Source: Flavobacterium haoranii (GTDB taxonomy: Bacteria; Bacteroidota; Bacteroidia; Flavobacteriales; Flavobacteriaceae). Taken from it: 64,000 nt of DNA. The stretch covers positions 1,116,001-1,180,000 of the forward strand of contig NZ_CP045292.1 in NCBI RefSeq assembly GCF_009363055.1. The letters run 5' to 3'. Both the position numbers and the translations under genes were made by a program. The notes beneath the pieces are model-generated. The model had not been told where the DNA came from. It searched no databases and worked only from the letters and a program-made list of their open reading frames with translations. Positions 34,859 to 43,559 of this stretch are shown here, piece after piece; position 1 is the stretch's first letter, and each line of letters begins with the position of its first letter.

Positions 34859-35785
34859 ATGAAAAAAATCTTAGGTTTATTACTATTGTCAATTTCATTA
34901 CACTCATGTGATGATGGAGATATGCAATTAAAAACATTCAACTTTGATAATGAAACAGTTCAAGAATGTAATTCGTTATTATATATTATAAACGGAAAAG
35001 AAGTAATGATTTTAGACATTCCAGGATCTAATTTCTTGCAAACTCCAACCGAACCCGGAAACCCTATAGTATACACTTTAACCTCATCAGATAATTTAAT
35101 TTATAGATTATACTCTGACAATGTAACCTCATCGACTATTTGTTCAACTATTCCACCTGCTTCTCCTACTGTAAAGGAAGAATACGTGGCAAATCCAGGC
35201 GGACAAATTCAAATCATTACAAATGTCTTAACTGAAGTTAACAGCACTACAAAATCAACCAAAATTAGCTATACACATCAAATTAGATTGATTAACTGTC
35301 AATTCTCAAATGGGGACCAAACAAACACTTATACTGACTTTTTGTTTGGAAACTATATTTCTGAAAACAATACAATGAGTTACAACTTTAGTATAAGTAC
35401 TGATTCTTGCGATTCTAATACCATTTACAGAAATAATTCAAATCAAGCTTTAATTTTAGACTTTAACACATTTAATTTCCCTACAGCTACTGGAACAACA
35501 ACGGTAACATTAGATGCAGATAACAGAGTTATTTCACGATTATATACTGGTGGAAGTTTAAGTAATTCTAGCATATGTACTGCAACACTTCCTTCACCAT
35601 TAGAATTATTAGAAGAATGGATCGCAGAAGAAGGTACTGCTGAAATTACAACTGCTTTAACCGATATTAACGGAACCACTTATTTTGAACATACCATTAC
35701 ACTTTTAAATTGTAATTATACGAAAGACGATTTAAGCTATTTTCATGACCAATTCACATTTGGAACTTATCTAGTTCCGAACTAA
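34859..35785 (+). CDS. Hypothetical lipoprotein with an internal duplication
   Basis: A 308-residue predicted lipoprotein (signal MKKILGLLLLSISLHSC, Cys17). The mature part contains two related halves: LIYRLYSDNVTSSTICSTIP and later ISRLYTGGSLSNSSICTATL, each followed by a similar EEYVANPGGQIQI or EEWIAEEGTAEIT stretch and by IRLINCQFSNGDQ or ITLLNCNYTKDDL. So it looks like a tandem duplication of a domain of about 130 residues with paired cysteines. I do not recognise the family. It probably sits in the outer membrane. Confidence 0.7.
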   Translation: MKKILGLLLLSISLHSCDDGDMQLKTFNFDNETVQECNSLLYIINGKEVMILDIPGSNFLQTPTEPGNPIVYTLTSSDNLIYRLYSDNVTSSTICSTIPPASPTVKEEYVANPGGQIQIITNVLTEVNSTTKSTKISYTHQIRLINCQFSNGDQTNTYTDFLFGNYISENNTMSYNFSISTDSCDSNTIYRNNSNQALILDFNTFNFPTATGTTTVTLDADNRVISRLYTGGSLSNSSICTATLPSPLELLEEWIAEEGTAEITTALTDINGTTYFEHTITLLNCNYTKDDLSYFHDQFTFGTYLVPN

Positions 35786-35804
35786 AAATAACAACATTTT
35801 AAAC

Positions 35805-35836
35805 CAAAAAAGAGGCGCAATAAGCGCCTCTTTTTT
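35805..35836. terminator. Bidirectional terminator lipoprotein / Smr gene
   Basis: Stem AAAAAAGAGGCGC / GCGCCTCTTTTTT with an AATAA loop, between converging genes. Confidence 0.9.
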
Positions 35837-35856
35837 TATCTCTATTCATCAAGAAT

Positions 35857-36423
35857 TTATCTATTTGCATTTTGTTTAAAATAAACTTCAGTTGCTCCTA
35901 AACCATATTTTCGATAGCTAGCATCTTGAAAAACTATGTTGTCATACCTACCTAATAAAAACTCAATTTCTGACTTTAAAACACCCTCGCCAACACCATG
36001 AATTAATACCAAACGAGGCAATCTATTTTTGATACAGAAATCCATCTTTCTTTTAACTTCTTCCATCTGAATATTGAGTATATCATGATTAGACATTCCT
36101 CTTGTAGAAGGGACTAATTTTTCAATATGCAAATCAACTTCAAGTACAAAATCTTCCTTTTTAGAAGGTTTAATTTTTACAGTTTTGTGCTTTTTTGGTG
36201 AATTTTTATCACTCAAAACTTCAGTTAAACTTTTTGAAGAGAAAATATCACCTAAATCATTCATTTTATTTATTTTAACTAATTCGTTGACAAAAAATGT
36301 CATCGTAAAATTATCATTAGTTTCAATGGTAATTTGATCATTTTTAATTTGTTTCACTACACCTTCAATCACATCATCTAAAACCGCAACTCTATCTCCT
36401 ATTTCAAAAAAATTATTCTTCAT
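35857..36423 (-). CDS. Smr domain protein (MutS2-like C-terminal nuclease domain)
   Basis: A 188-residue protein. Residues about 1-50 form a small beta domain (FEIGDRVAVLDDVIEGVVKQ) as in DUF2027/KOW-like modules, and residues about 95-185 form an Smr domain: EVDLHIEKL, then LPRLVLIHGVGEGVLKSEIE with the HGxG motif, ending GLGATEVYF. Smr domains are nicking or RNA endonucleases or bind nucleic acid. It overlaps the small membrane protein gene upstream by 11 bases, so the two are coupled. The specific target is unknown. Confidence 0.85.
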   Translation of the reverse strand: MKNNFFEIGDRVAVLDDVIEGVVKQIKNDQITIETNDNFTMTFFVNELVKINKMNDLGDIFSSKSLTEVLSDKNSPKKHKTVKIKPSKKEDFVLEVDLHIEKLVPSTRGMSNHDILNIQMEEVKRKMDFCIKNRLPRLVLIHGVGEGVLKSEIEFLLGRYDNIVFQDASYRKYGLGATEVYFKQNANR

Positions 36424-36589
36424 TTTCTTCCTCTTTACTTGGTATTTTTTTCATCAATCTGTACAACCCTACCACTAAAATTTCTACGCAAAAAATCATT
36501 AAAAACTTGTTTGGTTCAGGTTTACTTTGCTCCCATAAAGCATAAAATCCGCAACCAAAAAAAACTATTATTAATAACCAATTTTTCAT
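36413..36589 (-). CDS. Small two-segment membrane protein
   Basis: A 58-residue protein starting MKNWLLIIVFFGCGFYALWE, with two hydrophobic helices (residues about 3-17 and 26-42) and an acidic end (EEENEE). The start is set by a -7 box at 36608-36615 that rules out the longer frame. Translation is probably coupled to the Smr protein through the 11-base overlap. Function unknown. Confidence 0.65.
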   Translation of the reverse strand: MKNWLLIIVFFGCGFYALWEQSKPEPNKFLMIFCVEILVVGLYRLMKKIPSKEEENEE

Positions 36590-36607
36590 CTTAAAAAATA
36601 TTTTTTC

Positions 36608-36615
36608 CAAATATA
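36608..36615 (-). promoter_or_regulatory. -7 box TATATTTG of the small protein-smr operon
   Basis: Exact TAnnTTTG match on the minus strand, 18 bases before the ATG at 36589. Confidence 0.6.
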
Positions 36616-36683
36616 CTAAATCAAAAAAACTATTTTAATAAAGTATTTTTTTGTAAAATTGTATTCAATCAATTTTATAAAAA

Positions 36684-36962
36684 ATGGAAGAATACATGTT
36701 ACCTTGTATGAGCAAAAAACTTTTTGGTGTTGAGTGTATAGGATGCGGTACGCAAAGAGCTTTAATATTGCTTTTGAAAGGAGAATTTGTAGAAGCTTTT
36801 AAAATGTATCCTCCTATTTATACTTTAGTCATTTTATTTTTATTTTTATTTCTTCACATTGTGGACAAATCAAGAAACTATACTCGTATAGTTATTTCAC
36901 TTGCTATAATAAATCTAATTATAATGATATTATCTTACGCCTATAAAATGTATAATTACTAA
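36684..36962 (+). CDS. DUF2752 membrane protein
   Basis: A 92-residue membrane protein. The N-terminus carries the DUF2752 signature: PCMSKKLFGVECIGCGTQRA, where CxGCGxQR is invariant in the family, then two membrane helices (YTLVILFLFLFLHIV and IVISLAIINLIIMILSY). The two cysteines could bind a metal. No biochemical role is known to me. It is followed after 20 bases by the CCC-motif gene on the same strand, an arrangement I recall in other Flavobacteriaceae. Confidence 0.87.
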   Translation: MEEYMLPCMSKKLFGVECIGCGTQRALILLLKGEFVEAFKMYPPIYTLVILFLFLFLHIVDKSRNYTRIVISLAIINLIIMILSYAYKMYNY

Positions 36963-36982
36963 CCTTTAAACTATATTAAAAA

Positions 36983-37315
36983 ATGGAAAATCAAAAACTA
37001 CCTAATGCTACCCCTGTTCTTGTTCTTGGTATTATTTCAATTATTACATGTTGTTGCTACGGAATTGTAGGAGCAATTGCTGGAATCGTTGGTTTAGTTC
37101 TTGCAAAAAAAGATTTAGCACTTTACAACGAAAATCCTTCTGCTTATAGCAACTATAATAACTTAAAAATTGGTCGCATTCTTTGTATCGTGGGAATTGT
37201 ATTAAGTATATTATATATTGTTTATATCATAGCTTTGATTTCAATGTTTGGAATGGAAACACTTCAAGATCCTCAAGTATTACAAGAAAAAATAAGAGAG
37301 ATGATGGGAAAATAA
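36983..37315 (+). CDS. CCC-motif membrane protein
   Basis: A 110-residue membrane protein with two hydrophobic segments. The first contains the name-giving triple cysteine (ISIITCCCYGIVGAIAGIVG); the loop has SAYSNYNNLKIGR, then a second segment IVGIVLSILYIVYIIALIS. The family resembles DUF4190 proteins and is frequent in Bacteroidota. Probably in an operon with the DUF2752 gene; a terminator follows at 37335-37366. No function is known to me. Confidence 0.85.
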   Translation: MENQKLPNATPVLVLGIISIITCCCYGIVGAIAGIVGLVLAKKDLALYNENPSAYSNYNNLKIGRILCIVGIVLSILYIVYIIALISMFGMETLQDPQVLQEKIREMMGK

Positions 37316-37334
37316 TCTTATAAAAATATTTTTA

Positions 37335-37366
37335 CAAAAAAGAGAAGCATTGCTTCTCTTTTTTTA
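37335..37366 (+). terminator. Terminator after the CCC-motif gene
   Basis: Stem AAAAAGAGAAGCA / TGCTTCTCTTTTT with a minimal loop and a T tract. Confidence 0.88.
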
Positions 37367-37497
37367 TTTTACTAAAAACCAATACTTTACAATATAATTT
37401 TATTCAATATGAATTTTTGGCACGTAAATTGGAATTACCTAATCAAACAACAAAACAAATAAAGTTGTTTAAATGTTTAACCTTAAATTGATGTATT

Positions 37498-38198
37498 ATG
37501 AAAAAAATTACTTTAGTATTGAGTGCAGTAGTTCTTTTATTTGGAACAAGTATTGCTAAAGCATCAGCAGAAAAGGTTTTGATGATGTGGAAAGAGGAAT
37601 GTATCCTCCAGTAGATTACCGTTACGCTGAACCAATTGTGTTCATGGAAAGAGGAATTGAATTTATGGTATTACCAAATGGTGAATTTGATTTTAATACT
37701 GTTGCTACTACTGCTCCAAGACCAAGAAATACAACTTATGGCGCTCCAAGAGGAAACGCATATGGTTATTATGGAAATTCAAATGTAGGAGTTCGTGTAG
37801 AACATGATTATATGGGACGTGTTAGACGTATTGGAAACGTATACATTAACTACGACAACGTGGGTAGAGTAAAAAGAATTGGTACCGTTTATATGAGATA
37901 TAACAGTTTTGCGCTAACACAAGTAGGTGGTTTAAGAATTGTATATGATCGAAGAGGACGAATTGTAAACATTGTAGGAAATGTAAATAGTTCTAGTTAT
38001 GGCTACAACTATAGCCCACAAGGAAACCATTACAGTCCTTCAAACGGAAACTACAACTACGACTACAATGACGATTATGGATATAATGATAACGACTTCT
38101 ACTACTACAGAACTGATGGTACAAAAGCAAAAATGAGTGATGATGATGTTGTAGAAATCAAGAAAACTGAAAAAGAAAGTTTAGATCGTAAAAAATAA
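37498..38198 (+). CDS. Hypothetical secreted Tyr/Asn-rich protein, frameshifted
   Basis: About 233 residues when repaired. The ATG at 37498 begins a signal peptide (MKKITLVLSAVVLLFGTSIA) that runs out of frame after KASAEK. Adding one A to the four-A run at 37571-37574 joins it to GFDDVERGMYPPVDYRYAEP and the rest. The mature part has two related beta units (VRVEHDYMGRVRRIGNVYIN and NVGRVKRIGTVYMRYN), then a low-complexity Tyr-Asn-Asp-Ser tail. The family is unknown to me beyond occurring in Flavobacterium. A missed base is likelier than a dead gene because the downstream frame is long and clean. Confidence 0.72.
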
Positions 38199-38227
38199 AG
38201 TAAATAGATTGGTTGGTTAGTTTGTTA

Positions 38228-38256
38228 AAAGTCCTGCGGCGCTATATGCAAAGCAG
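38228..38256 (+). terminator. Terminator after the Tyr/Asn-rich protein gene
   Basis: Stem AAGTCCTGC / GCAGGATTT with one G-T pair and a 13-base loop, followed by Ts. Confidence 0.6.
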
Positions 38257-38276
38257 GATTTTTTTATTTACAAACA

Positions 38277-38909
38277 CTATTTCTCTTCGCTTAAAAATAA
38301 TTGAAATTTTTCTAAATATTGCGCTATGTGATATCCGTCCATTAAAGCATGGTTTGCTTCAACCGAAACAGGTAAAAATCTTTTATTGTCTTTCAAATAT
38401 GCTTTACCAAACGTAATTTTTGGAACCGATTCACTAGCGCTATTCTTTGTTGGATGTAATAAACCTGTAAAAGAAGACCAAGGCAACGTAGAATGTCTTA
38501 TTAGATTATGTTTTAAATCTTCATTATTTAGGCGTAAACCTGTTGATTTTTGTACCGCTTCAATCTCTTTTTGTAATTCTAAATTGAACGTTTCAAAATC
38601 TTCGGAAAAATGAATAAACGAAAATCCAAATGTTCCATCTGCTCTACCAATTGTAGTTCCAGCATGAATAACATCATAAATAACGACTTCGTCTTCTAAA
38701 ATTCGATATTTAAAAGCTTCTACTTCATTTACAGCTTTCATCGATTTGTGCAAATAACTCGCAAAAAATGAAATTTTATTTTTTTTAGCATTGTCAAACG
38801 CAACGGTACAATCAACTTCAGTAACAATTCCAAAATAAGGATTATCAAAATTTTTAAAGAATTCGTAATGCTCTTTTCTGTTCCAATTTTGTAAATCTAA
38901 TTTCTTCAT
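38277..38909 (-). CDS. Chloramphenicol acetyltransferase-like (CatA-like) O-acetyltransferase
   Basis: A 210-residue CAT-fold protein. The catalytic motif is EANHALMDGYHIAQYLEKFQ, corresponding to HHxxxDG with the catalytic His kept and the first His replaced by Asn. It also has the N-terminal NRKEHYEFFKNFDNPYF typical of CAT and the TLPWSSFTGLLHP region. Chloramphenicol resistance cannot be assumed: many chromosomal Bacteroidota members are of unknown substrate. It lies 15 bases downstream of a glycosyltransferase gene, so they may be co-transcribed. Confidence 0.85.
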   Translation of the reverse strand: MKKLDLQNWNRKEHYEFFKNFDNPYFGIVTEVDCTVAFDNAKKNKISFFASYLHKSMKAVNEVEAFKYRILEDEVVIYDVIHAGTTIGRADGTFGFSFIHFSEDFETFNLELQKEIEAVQKSTGLRLNNEDLKHNLIRHSTLPWSSFTGLLHPTKNSASESVPKITFGKAYLKDNKRFLPVSVEANHALMDGYHIAQYLEKFQLFLSEEK

Positions 38910-38924
38910 TACTGAAATGTGTAT

Positions 38925-40211
38925 TTATTTTAATAAATGACTTAATTGTGCTGTTAATTGCTTTCTGCTGTATTTTTGAAGTCCAACTGCATAAACTTTT
39001 AACTCATCTTTTAAAAACGCTCCAAAAAGCTCTAAAATGTGCTTTTTAATATTTTCTTTATCTTGATAGGTAAAAAACTTTCCGGTATTAGTTTCTTTTA
39101 TTATGGAAGCAAAATCCGCATTTTCGGGTCCAATTGCTATAATTGGTCTATCTGAAACAATATATTCAAAAACTTTTCCAGGAATAATGCATGCTGTTTC
39201 TTTCGAATCTATTTCAATTAATAACAATACTTGCGAACATCTTTGTTCTTGTAAAGCTTCTTCGTGTGAAACATAACCTAAATGATGAACAAAATTTTCA
39301 AGTCCGCTATCTTTTATGGAACGTAAAACATCTTCGCTTACAGCTCCAATTAGTTTTAATTCAAAAAGTCGAGAAAATGAATCATTTTCTTCCATAATTT
39401 CGCTTAAAACTTCCCATAATACTTTTGGATTTCGTTCTGAAAGCAATGAACCAATATGTGCCAAAGTAAATTTTTCATCCATTGGCTTCTTCTCTACTCT
39501 TTCTACATCGTAACCATTTGTAATTACAGAAATTGGCTTAGAAGTAATTGCTTCAAACTCTTTTTTGGTTGTTGGCGAGGTTACAATAACTTCATCACAA
39601 GTGTTTAAAACTTCTTTTTCTAAAGTCTTATGCTTTTTTGCAGCCCAATTACTCAACTTTAACTTATTGTGATAACCAATAGTTGTCCAAGGATCACGAA
39701 AATCGGTAATCCAATTTACATTTGTTTCTTTTTTTAATTGTAAACCAATTAAATGTAAACTATGTGGCGGACCAGTAGTGATAACAGTTTCTATTTGATG
39801 TTCAACAATATATTTCTTCAAATAATTAACCGATGGTTTTACCCATAAAATACGAGCATCTGGAATAAATAGATTGCCTCTTACCCACAACATCAGTTTT
39901 TCTAAAAAATATTGCTTTTTCTTTTCAGAAATTATTCCTGAACTTATTTTTTTTGCTTTCCCTTTTGAAAAAACAGCCGCTAAAGCATAAGGTTCTCTAA
40001 TTTTCTGTTTTACAACAATTGCTTTATCCGAAACCTCTTTAATTAATTTCTCATCAAGTAAAGGATAAGTTGGATTTTCTGGAATATATACATGAGGTTC
40101 AATTCCGAAATCGGGTAAATACTTTACAAACTTTAGCCAACGTTGGACACCTGGACCTCCAGCTGGTGGCCAATAATATGTAATAATTAATATTTTCTTC
40201 GAATCTTTCAG
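38925..40211 (-). CDS. Glycosyltransferase (GT4-like), probably CTG start
   Basis: A glycosyltransferase of about 428 residues with a GT-B fold. The N-terminal domain begins KILIITYYWPPAGGPGVQRW, a typical family opening, and the C-terminal donor-binding domain has TLAHIGSLLSERNP, IVSDRPIIAIGPENADFAS. The open frame reaches 40241 with TTG and has GTG at 40229, but both overlap a -7 box (40229-40236). The first plausible codon after the expected transcription start is CTG at 40209-40211, followed by KDSKKILIIT as in related ATG-started proteins. Sugar and acceptor unknown. Confidence 0.82.
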   Translation of the reverse strand: MKDSKKILIITYYWPPAGGPGVQRWLKFVKYLPDFGIEPHVYIPENPTYPLLDEKLIKEVSDKAIVVKQKIREPYALAAVFSKGKAKKISSGIISEKKKQYFLEKLMLWVRGNLFIPDARILWVKPSVNYLKKYIVEHQIETVITTGPPHSLHLIGLQLKKETNVNWITDFRDPWTTIGYHNKLKLSNWAAKKHKTLEKEVLNTCDEVIVTSPTTKKEFEAITSKPISVITNGYDVERVEKKPMDEKFTLAHIGSLLSERNPKVLWEVLSEIMEENDSFSRLFELKLIGAVSEDVLRSIKDSGLENFVHHLGYVSHEEALQEQRCSQVLLLIEIDSKETACIIPGKVFEYIVSDRPIIAIGPENADFASIIKETNTGKFFTYQDKENIKKHILELFGAFLKDELKVYAVGLQKYSRKQLTAQLSHLLK

Positions 40212-40228
40212 TGCTAAAAATTGAGTCA

Positions 40229-40236
40229 CAAATATA
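40229..40236 (-). promoter_or_regulatory. -7 box TATATTTG of the glycosyltransferase gene
   Basis: Exact TAnnTTTG match on the minus strand, 17 bases before the proposed CTG start. It overlaps both other possible start codons. Confidence 0.55.
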
Positions 40237-40325
40237 GTCAATAATAAAAGACAACTTTTTAATGCAGATTAAAATTCTATAAAACTTTCAAAAAATTTAA
40301 TAACACGTTGGCCACCTCCCAAACG

Positions 40326-40333
40326 TAACTTTG
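40326..40333 (+). promoter_or_regulatory. -7 box TAACTTTG of a secreted protein gene
   Basis: Exact TAnnTTTG match 26 bases before the ATG at 40360. Confidence 0.55.
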
Positions 40334-40359
40334 TATCATAATCATAAAATAAAATTGCT

Positions 40360-40905
40360 ATGAAAAAGTTTGTAATAACAACAGTATTAAGTTTAATGAG
40401 TTTTGGTTTTTATGCACAAAACTTAAATGTAAAAAGTGAAACTACAACTGAAGTCACAACAGTTAAAGACTCAAAAGGTGTAAAAGAAGTTGAGAAAAAA
40501 GTTGTAACCAAAGAGTTTCAAGATGTAAAAGTAGACGACACTAAAAGACATGGTAAAAATGGTAGAAACATGCCACAAGTTACCACAAACCCAGTTGAAG
40601 TAGTTGAAACAACTAGTGTTTCGGTAGATGGTGATGTAAAATATGTAGATGTAGATCGTTCTGCTTATTACATGTACAAAGGAAATAAATATCAATTAAA
40701 AAGAAATGATAAAGGTTATACATTTCATGCCGATAATGGAAACAAAAATGGTTTCTTAAGAAAAACTAGTGATAATCATTACATATATGTGAGAGGAAAC
40801 GAAATTTCTGTTGGACACTTTAATGCTGAAGGAAATTTAGTTATTGATACTTACGATAAAGACAGCGACTCCATTATTACCACTATATATACCTCGGCAA
40901 AATAA
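40360..40905 (+). CDS. Hypothetical secreted protein
   Basis: A 181-residue exported protein (signal MKKFVITTVLSLMSFGFYAQ). The first part of the mature protein is rich in Thr, Val and Lys with repeated TTEVTTVKDSKGVKEVEKKV-like strands; the C-terminal half has YYMYKGNKYQLKRNDKGYTF and NHYIYVRGNEISVGHFNAEG, suggesting antiparallel beta structure. I do not recognise a family. A strong terminator follows. Confidence 0.65.
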   Translation: MKKFVITTVLSLMSFGFYAQNLNVKSETTTEVTTVKDSKGVKEVEKKVVTKEFQDVKVDDTKRHGKNGRNMPQVTTNPVEVVETTSVSVDGDVKYVDVDRSAYYMYKGNKYQLKRNDKGYTFHADNGNKNGFLRKTSDNHYIYVRGNEISVGHFNAEGNLVIDTYDKDSDSIITTIYTSAK

Positions 40906-40918
40906 TAATTTGCGAGAC

Positions 40919-40953
40919 AAAAAAAAGCCTTAAACAATGTTTAAGGCTTTTTT
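40919..40953. terminator. Bidirectional terminator secreted protein / yfhO
   Basis: Stem AAAAAAGCCTTAAAC / GTTTAAGGCTTTTTT between converging genes. Confidence 0.88.
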
Positions 40954-40961
40954 TATTTTTA

Positions 40962-43475
40962 TTACTTTTTACTTTCCAAGTAAACTCCGTATCCAATTAT
41001 TAAAAACATAATTATTGAAGCTATTAATGCAATTGTACTTCCTGTTGCAACTACTTTTGGTTCAAATGAAAACTCAATCGTATGTTTACCAGCCGGAACT
41101 TGCAAACCACGTAATACATAATCTACATTATAAATACTTGCTTCTTTTCCATCAATTGTCGCTTTCCAACCATTCTTGTAATACATTTCAGAAAACACTG
41201 CAAAACCTTCATTTGAATTATTAGATATATATTTTAAATAATTTGGTTTATATACTTCTAATTGAATTGAAGCTAATGAATCTTTTTTATATTCTTGATT
41301 TCTAAAAAAATGCTTAGAATAAGATGTTAAACTATTTTCTTTAACACTATTCATTATCTGAAAAATAGTTGCTTCATTCTTAGTGTCTAGTTTATCTAAA
41401 GCTTTAATTTCTTCATCTGCAGAATTTACTACTTTAACTTTTTCTACAAACCAAGCATTTCCGTTAGCCGAAGGATTTTTTATTACAATATCTTGTTCTC
41501 TACCTGGAAAAATTAAATATTTTACATTTAATAAATCTAAAACAGCATTACTTTTGTTTAAATTGCCCGTTTCTAAATCTACTGAATTAAACAATTCATC
41601 AAACTTATTTTCTACTTCATAATTAAACAATTCATCCATTCTTCTTGGCCTTACAGCACTATAGCCACCCACCGATTTATGAAAATATGAGGTTCTTCCT
41701 TGCAATCTTCCCTGAACTTCATAAACTCTAAAAATTGATTTATCATTCATGATTTCTTTGTCAGCTTCAGTTTGTTGGAAAGGTTGCTCCATTCTATATG
41801 CATCTACAAATTTATCTTGTGCTACATATTTTTTGTCGATTGTAAACAAATCGGATACCATTAGTAATCCTACAACTACAACAGCAATTGTTGACGATAA
41901 TTTTTCTTTAGTATATAAAAATAAAGCTCCCGCAACTGCTAAAACAAAAAACAAACCTCTTAACAAATCGTTAGTGTACATATTTTTACGATCTTGTTTT
42001 AAAGCATCCACAAAACCAACTCCAAATGAATTATCTCCACTTTGTTGGAAAACTTCTAATAATCTTCCATCTATAGCACCTGAAAAACTGAACATTCCTT
42101 TTAAAACTAATAAAGCAATTAAAAGTCCGCCAGTATACATTACCGAATTCTTTAAACCTTTTATTTGAGTTTCTTTTGAAGAAATAAAAAACGATTGTAA
42201 TCCCATCATGGCTAAAATTGGAAAACACAATTCTAACACAACTTGTATAGATGATACCGCTCTAAATTTATCGTATAATGGCACATAATTCACGAAAAAC
42301 TTCGTTAAGAAATCAAAGTTTTTTCCCCATGATAAGAATAAAGAAATCAAAATTCCAGCAACGAAAACATATTTTACTTTTCTATTATCTATAAACAATG
42401 CTAACATTGCCAAGAAAAACACTACAATACCAATATACGCTGGAGCTTCAACAATAGGTTGATCGCCCCAATATGTTCGCCCGTATTCTTGAGCAGTTTG
42501 TAAAGCTTCATAAGGAGAAGCGCCGTAACCTAATAAAAATTTATAAACTTCAGAATCTTCATTTAAAGTTTCACCATGACCACCACCATATAATCTAGGA
42601 GCAATTAAATTTAAACTTTCCCCTATTCCATAACTATATTCTGTAATATAATCATACTTCATAGAAGTTTTAGTATCATTCTGAGTGCCATCCGGATTAA
42701 AAGTTAATTCACTTTTTCCACGAATACTATAATCTGTATATTCCGATGTTGCCATTAAATTTGTAGCATTGGCACCAATTGCTAATAAACCTGCAACTGC
42801 AAAAACTCCTAATATTTTAGCTAAATCATTAAATGCTTTTTCTTTTACTAATTGTATAATGTAATAAACACCAACAATCAATAACAGAATTAGCAAATAA
42901 TAGGTCATTTGAAAGTGGTTGGCTTGAATTTCTAACGCTGCTGCCAACATAGTTAAAATTCCACCCGACCAATATTTTTTTTGAAAAACCAGCAATACAC
43001 CAGCTAAAACCATTGGAAAATAAGCAATGGCATGTGCTTTTGCATTATGTCCAACACCAAGTATTATAACTAGATATGTTGAAAAACCGAAGGCTAAAGC
43101 TCCAAAAAAAGCTTTTAATGGATCTACTTTTAAAACCACTAATAAAATATAGAATCCTAAGAAATATAAAAACAAATAATCTGCAGGACGAGGTAAAAAT
43201 CGTAAAATACTATCTACTTTCTTAATATAATTATGAGGATAATTTGCACCTAATTGATAAGTAGGCATTCCTCCAAAAGCACTATTTGTCCAAAAAGGTT
43301 CTTCTTTAAATTCGCTTCTAAAATCGTTTTGCTCTTTTGCCATTCCGGTATATTGGGCAATATCAGATTGATAAATAACTTTTCCTTCTAAAACCGGATA
43401 AAAATAAATAAGCGCCACAATTACAAAACCAATAATAACTAAAGCATGTGGCCAAAGCGATTTTAATCTCTGCAT
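40962..43475 (-). CDS. YfhO family membrane protein
   Basis: An 837-residue membrane protein with more than a dozen hydrophobic segments, a long loop around residues 560-780 and a final membrane helix (STIALIASIIMFLIIGYGVY). The early loop SDIAQYTGMAKEQNDFRSEF resembles the acidic first loop of GT-C glycosyltransferases. Members of the YfhO family in Firmicutes take part in glycosylation of lipoteichoic acid; in Bacteroidota the acceptor is unknown. The C-terminal YKNGWKATIDGKEASIYNVD is also a family sign. Probably a lipid-linked sugar transferase acting outside the inner membrane. Confidence 0.85.
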   Translation of the reverse strand: MQRLKSLWPHALVIIGFVIVALIYFYPVLEGKVIYQSDIAQYTGMAKEQNDFRSEFKEEPFWTNSAFGGMPTYQLGANYPHNYIKKVDSILRFLPRPADYLFLYFLGFYILLVVLKVDPLKAFFGALAFGFSTYLVIILGVGHNAKAHAIAYFPMVLAGVLLVFQKKYWSGGILTMLAAALEIQANHFQMTYYLLILLLIVGVYYIIQLVKEKAFNDLAKILGVFAVAGLLAIGANATNLMATSEYTDYSIRGKSELTFNPDGTQNDTKTSMKYDYITEYSYGIGESLNLIAPRLYGGGHGETLNEDSEVYKFLLGYGASPYEALQTAQEYGRTYWGDQPIVEAPAYIGIVVFFLAMLALFIDNRKVKYVFVAGILISLFLSWGKNFDFLTKFFVNYVPLYDKFRAVSSIQVVLELCFPILAMMGLQSFFISSKETQIKGLKNSVMYTGGLLIALLVLKGMFSFSGAIDGRLLEVFQQSGDNSFGVGFVDALKQDRKNMYTNDLLRGLFFVLAVAGALFLYTKEKLSSTIAVVVVGLLMVSDLFTIDKKYVAQDKFVDAYRMEQPFQQTEADKEIMNDKSIFRVYEVQGRLQGRTSYFHKSVGGYSAVRPRRMDELFNYEVENKFDELFNSVDLETGNLNKSNAVLDLLNVKYLIFPGREQDIVIKNPSANGNAWFVEKVKVVNSADEEIKALDKLDTKNEATIFQIMNSVKENSLTSYSKHFFRNQEYKKDSLASIQLEVYKPNYLKYISNNSNEGFAVFSEMYYKNGWKATIDGKEASIYNVDYVLRGLQVPAGKHTIEFSFEPKVVATGSTIALIASIIMFLIIGYGVYLESKK

Positions 43476-43559
43476 AAATTTGAATTTTAAGTTGCTAAGG
43501 TAACAAAAAAAGGATATTGAAAACCAATATCCTTAACATTGAATGTTGTGAATTAATAA

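Noticed and set aside
38386..38613. Plus-strand frame opposite the CAT-like gene
   Set aside because: Shadow of the acetyltransferase coding strand; no promoter or recognisable domain.
38277..38909. Acquired chloramphenicol resistance gene
   Set aside because: The protein has the CAT fold, but base composition equals its neighbours, no mobile element is near, and chromosomal CatA-like enzymes in this phylum have unknown substrates.
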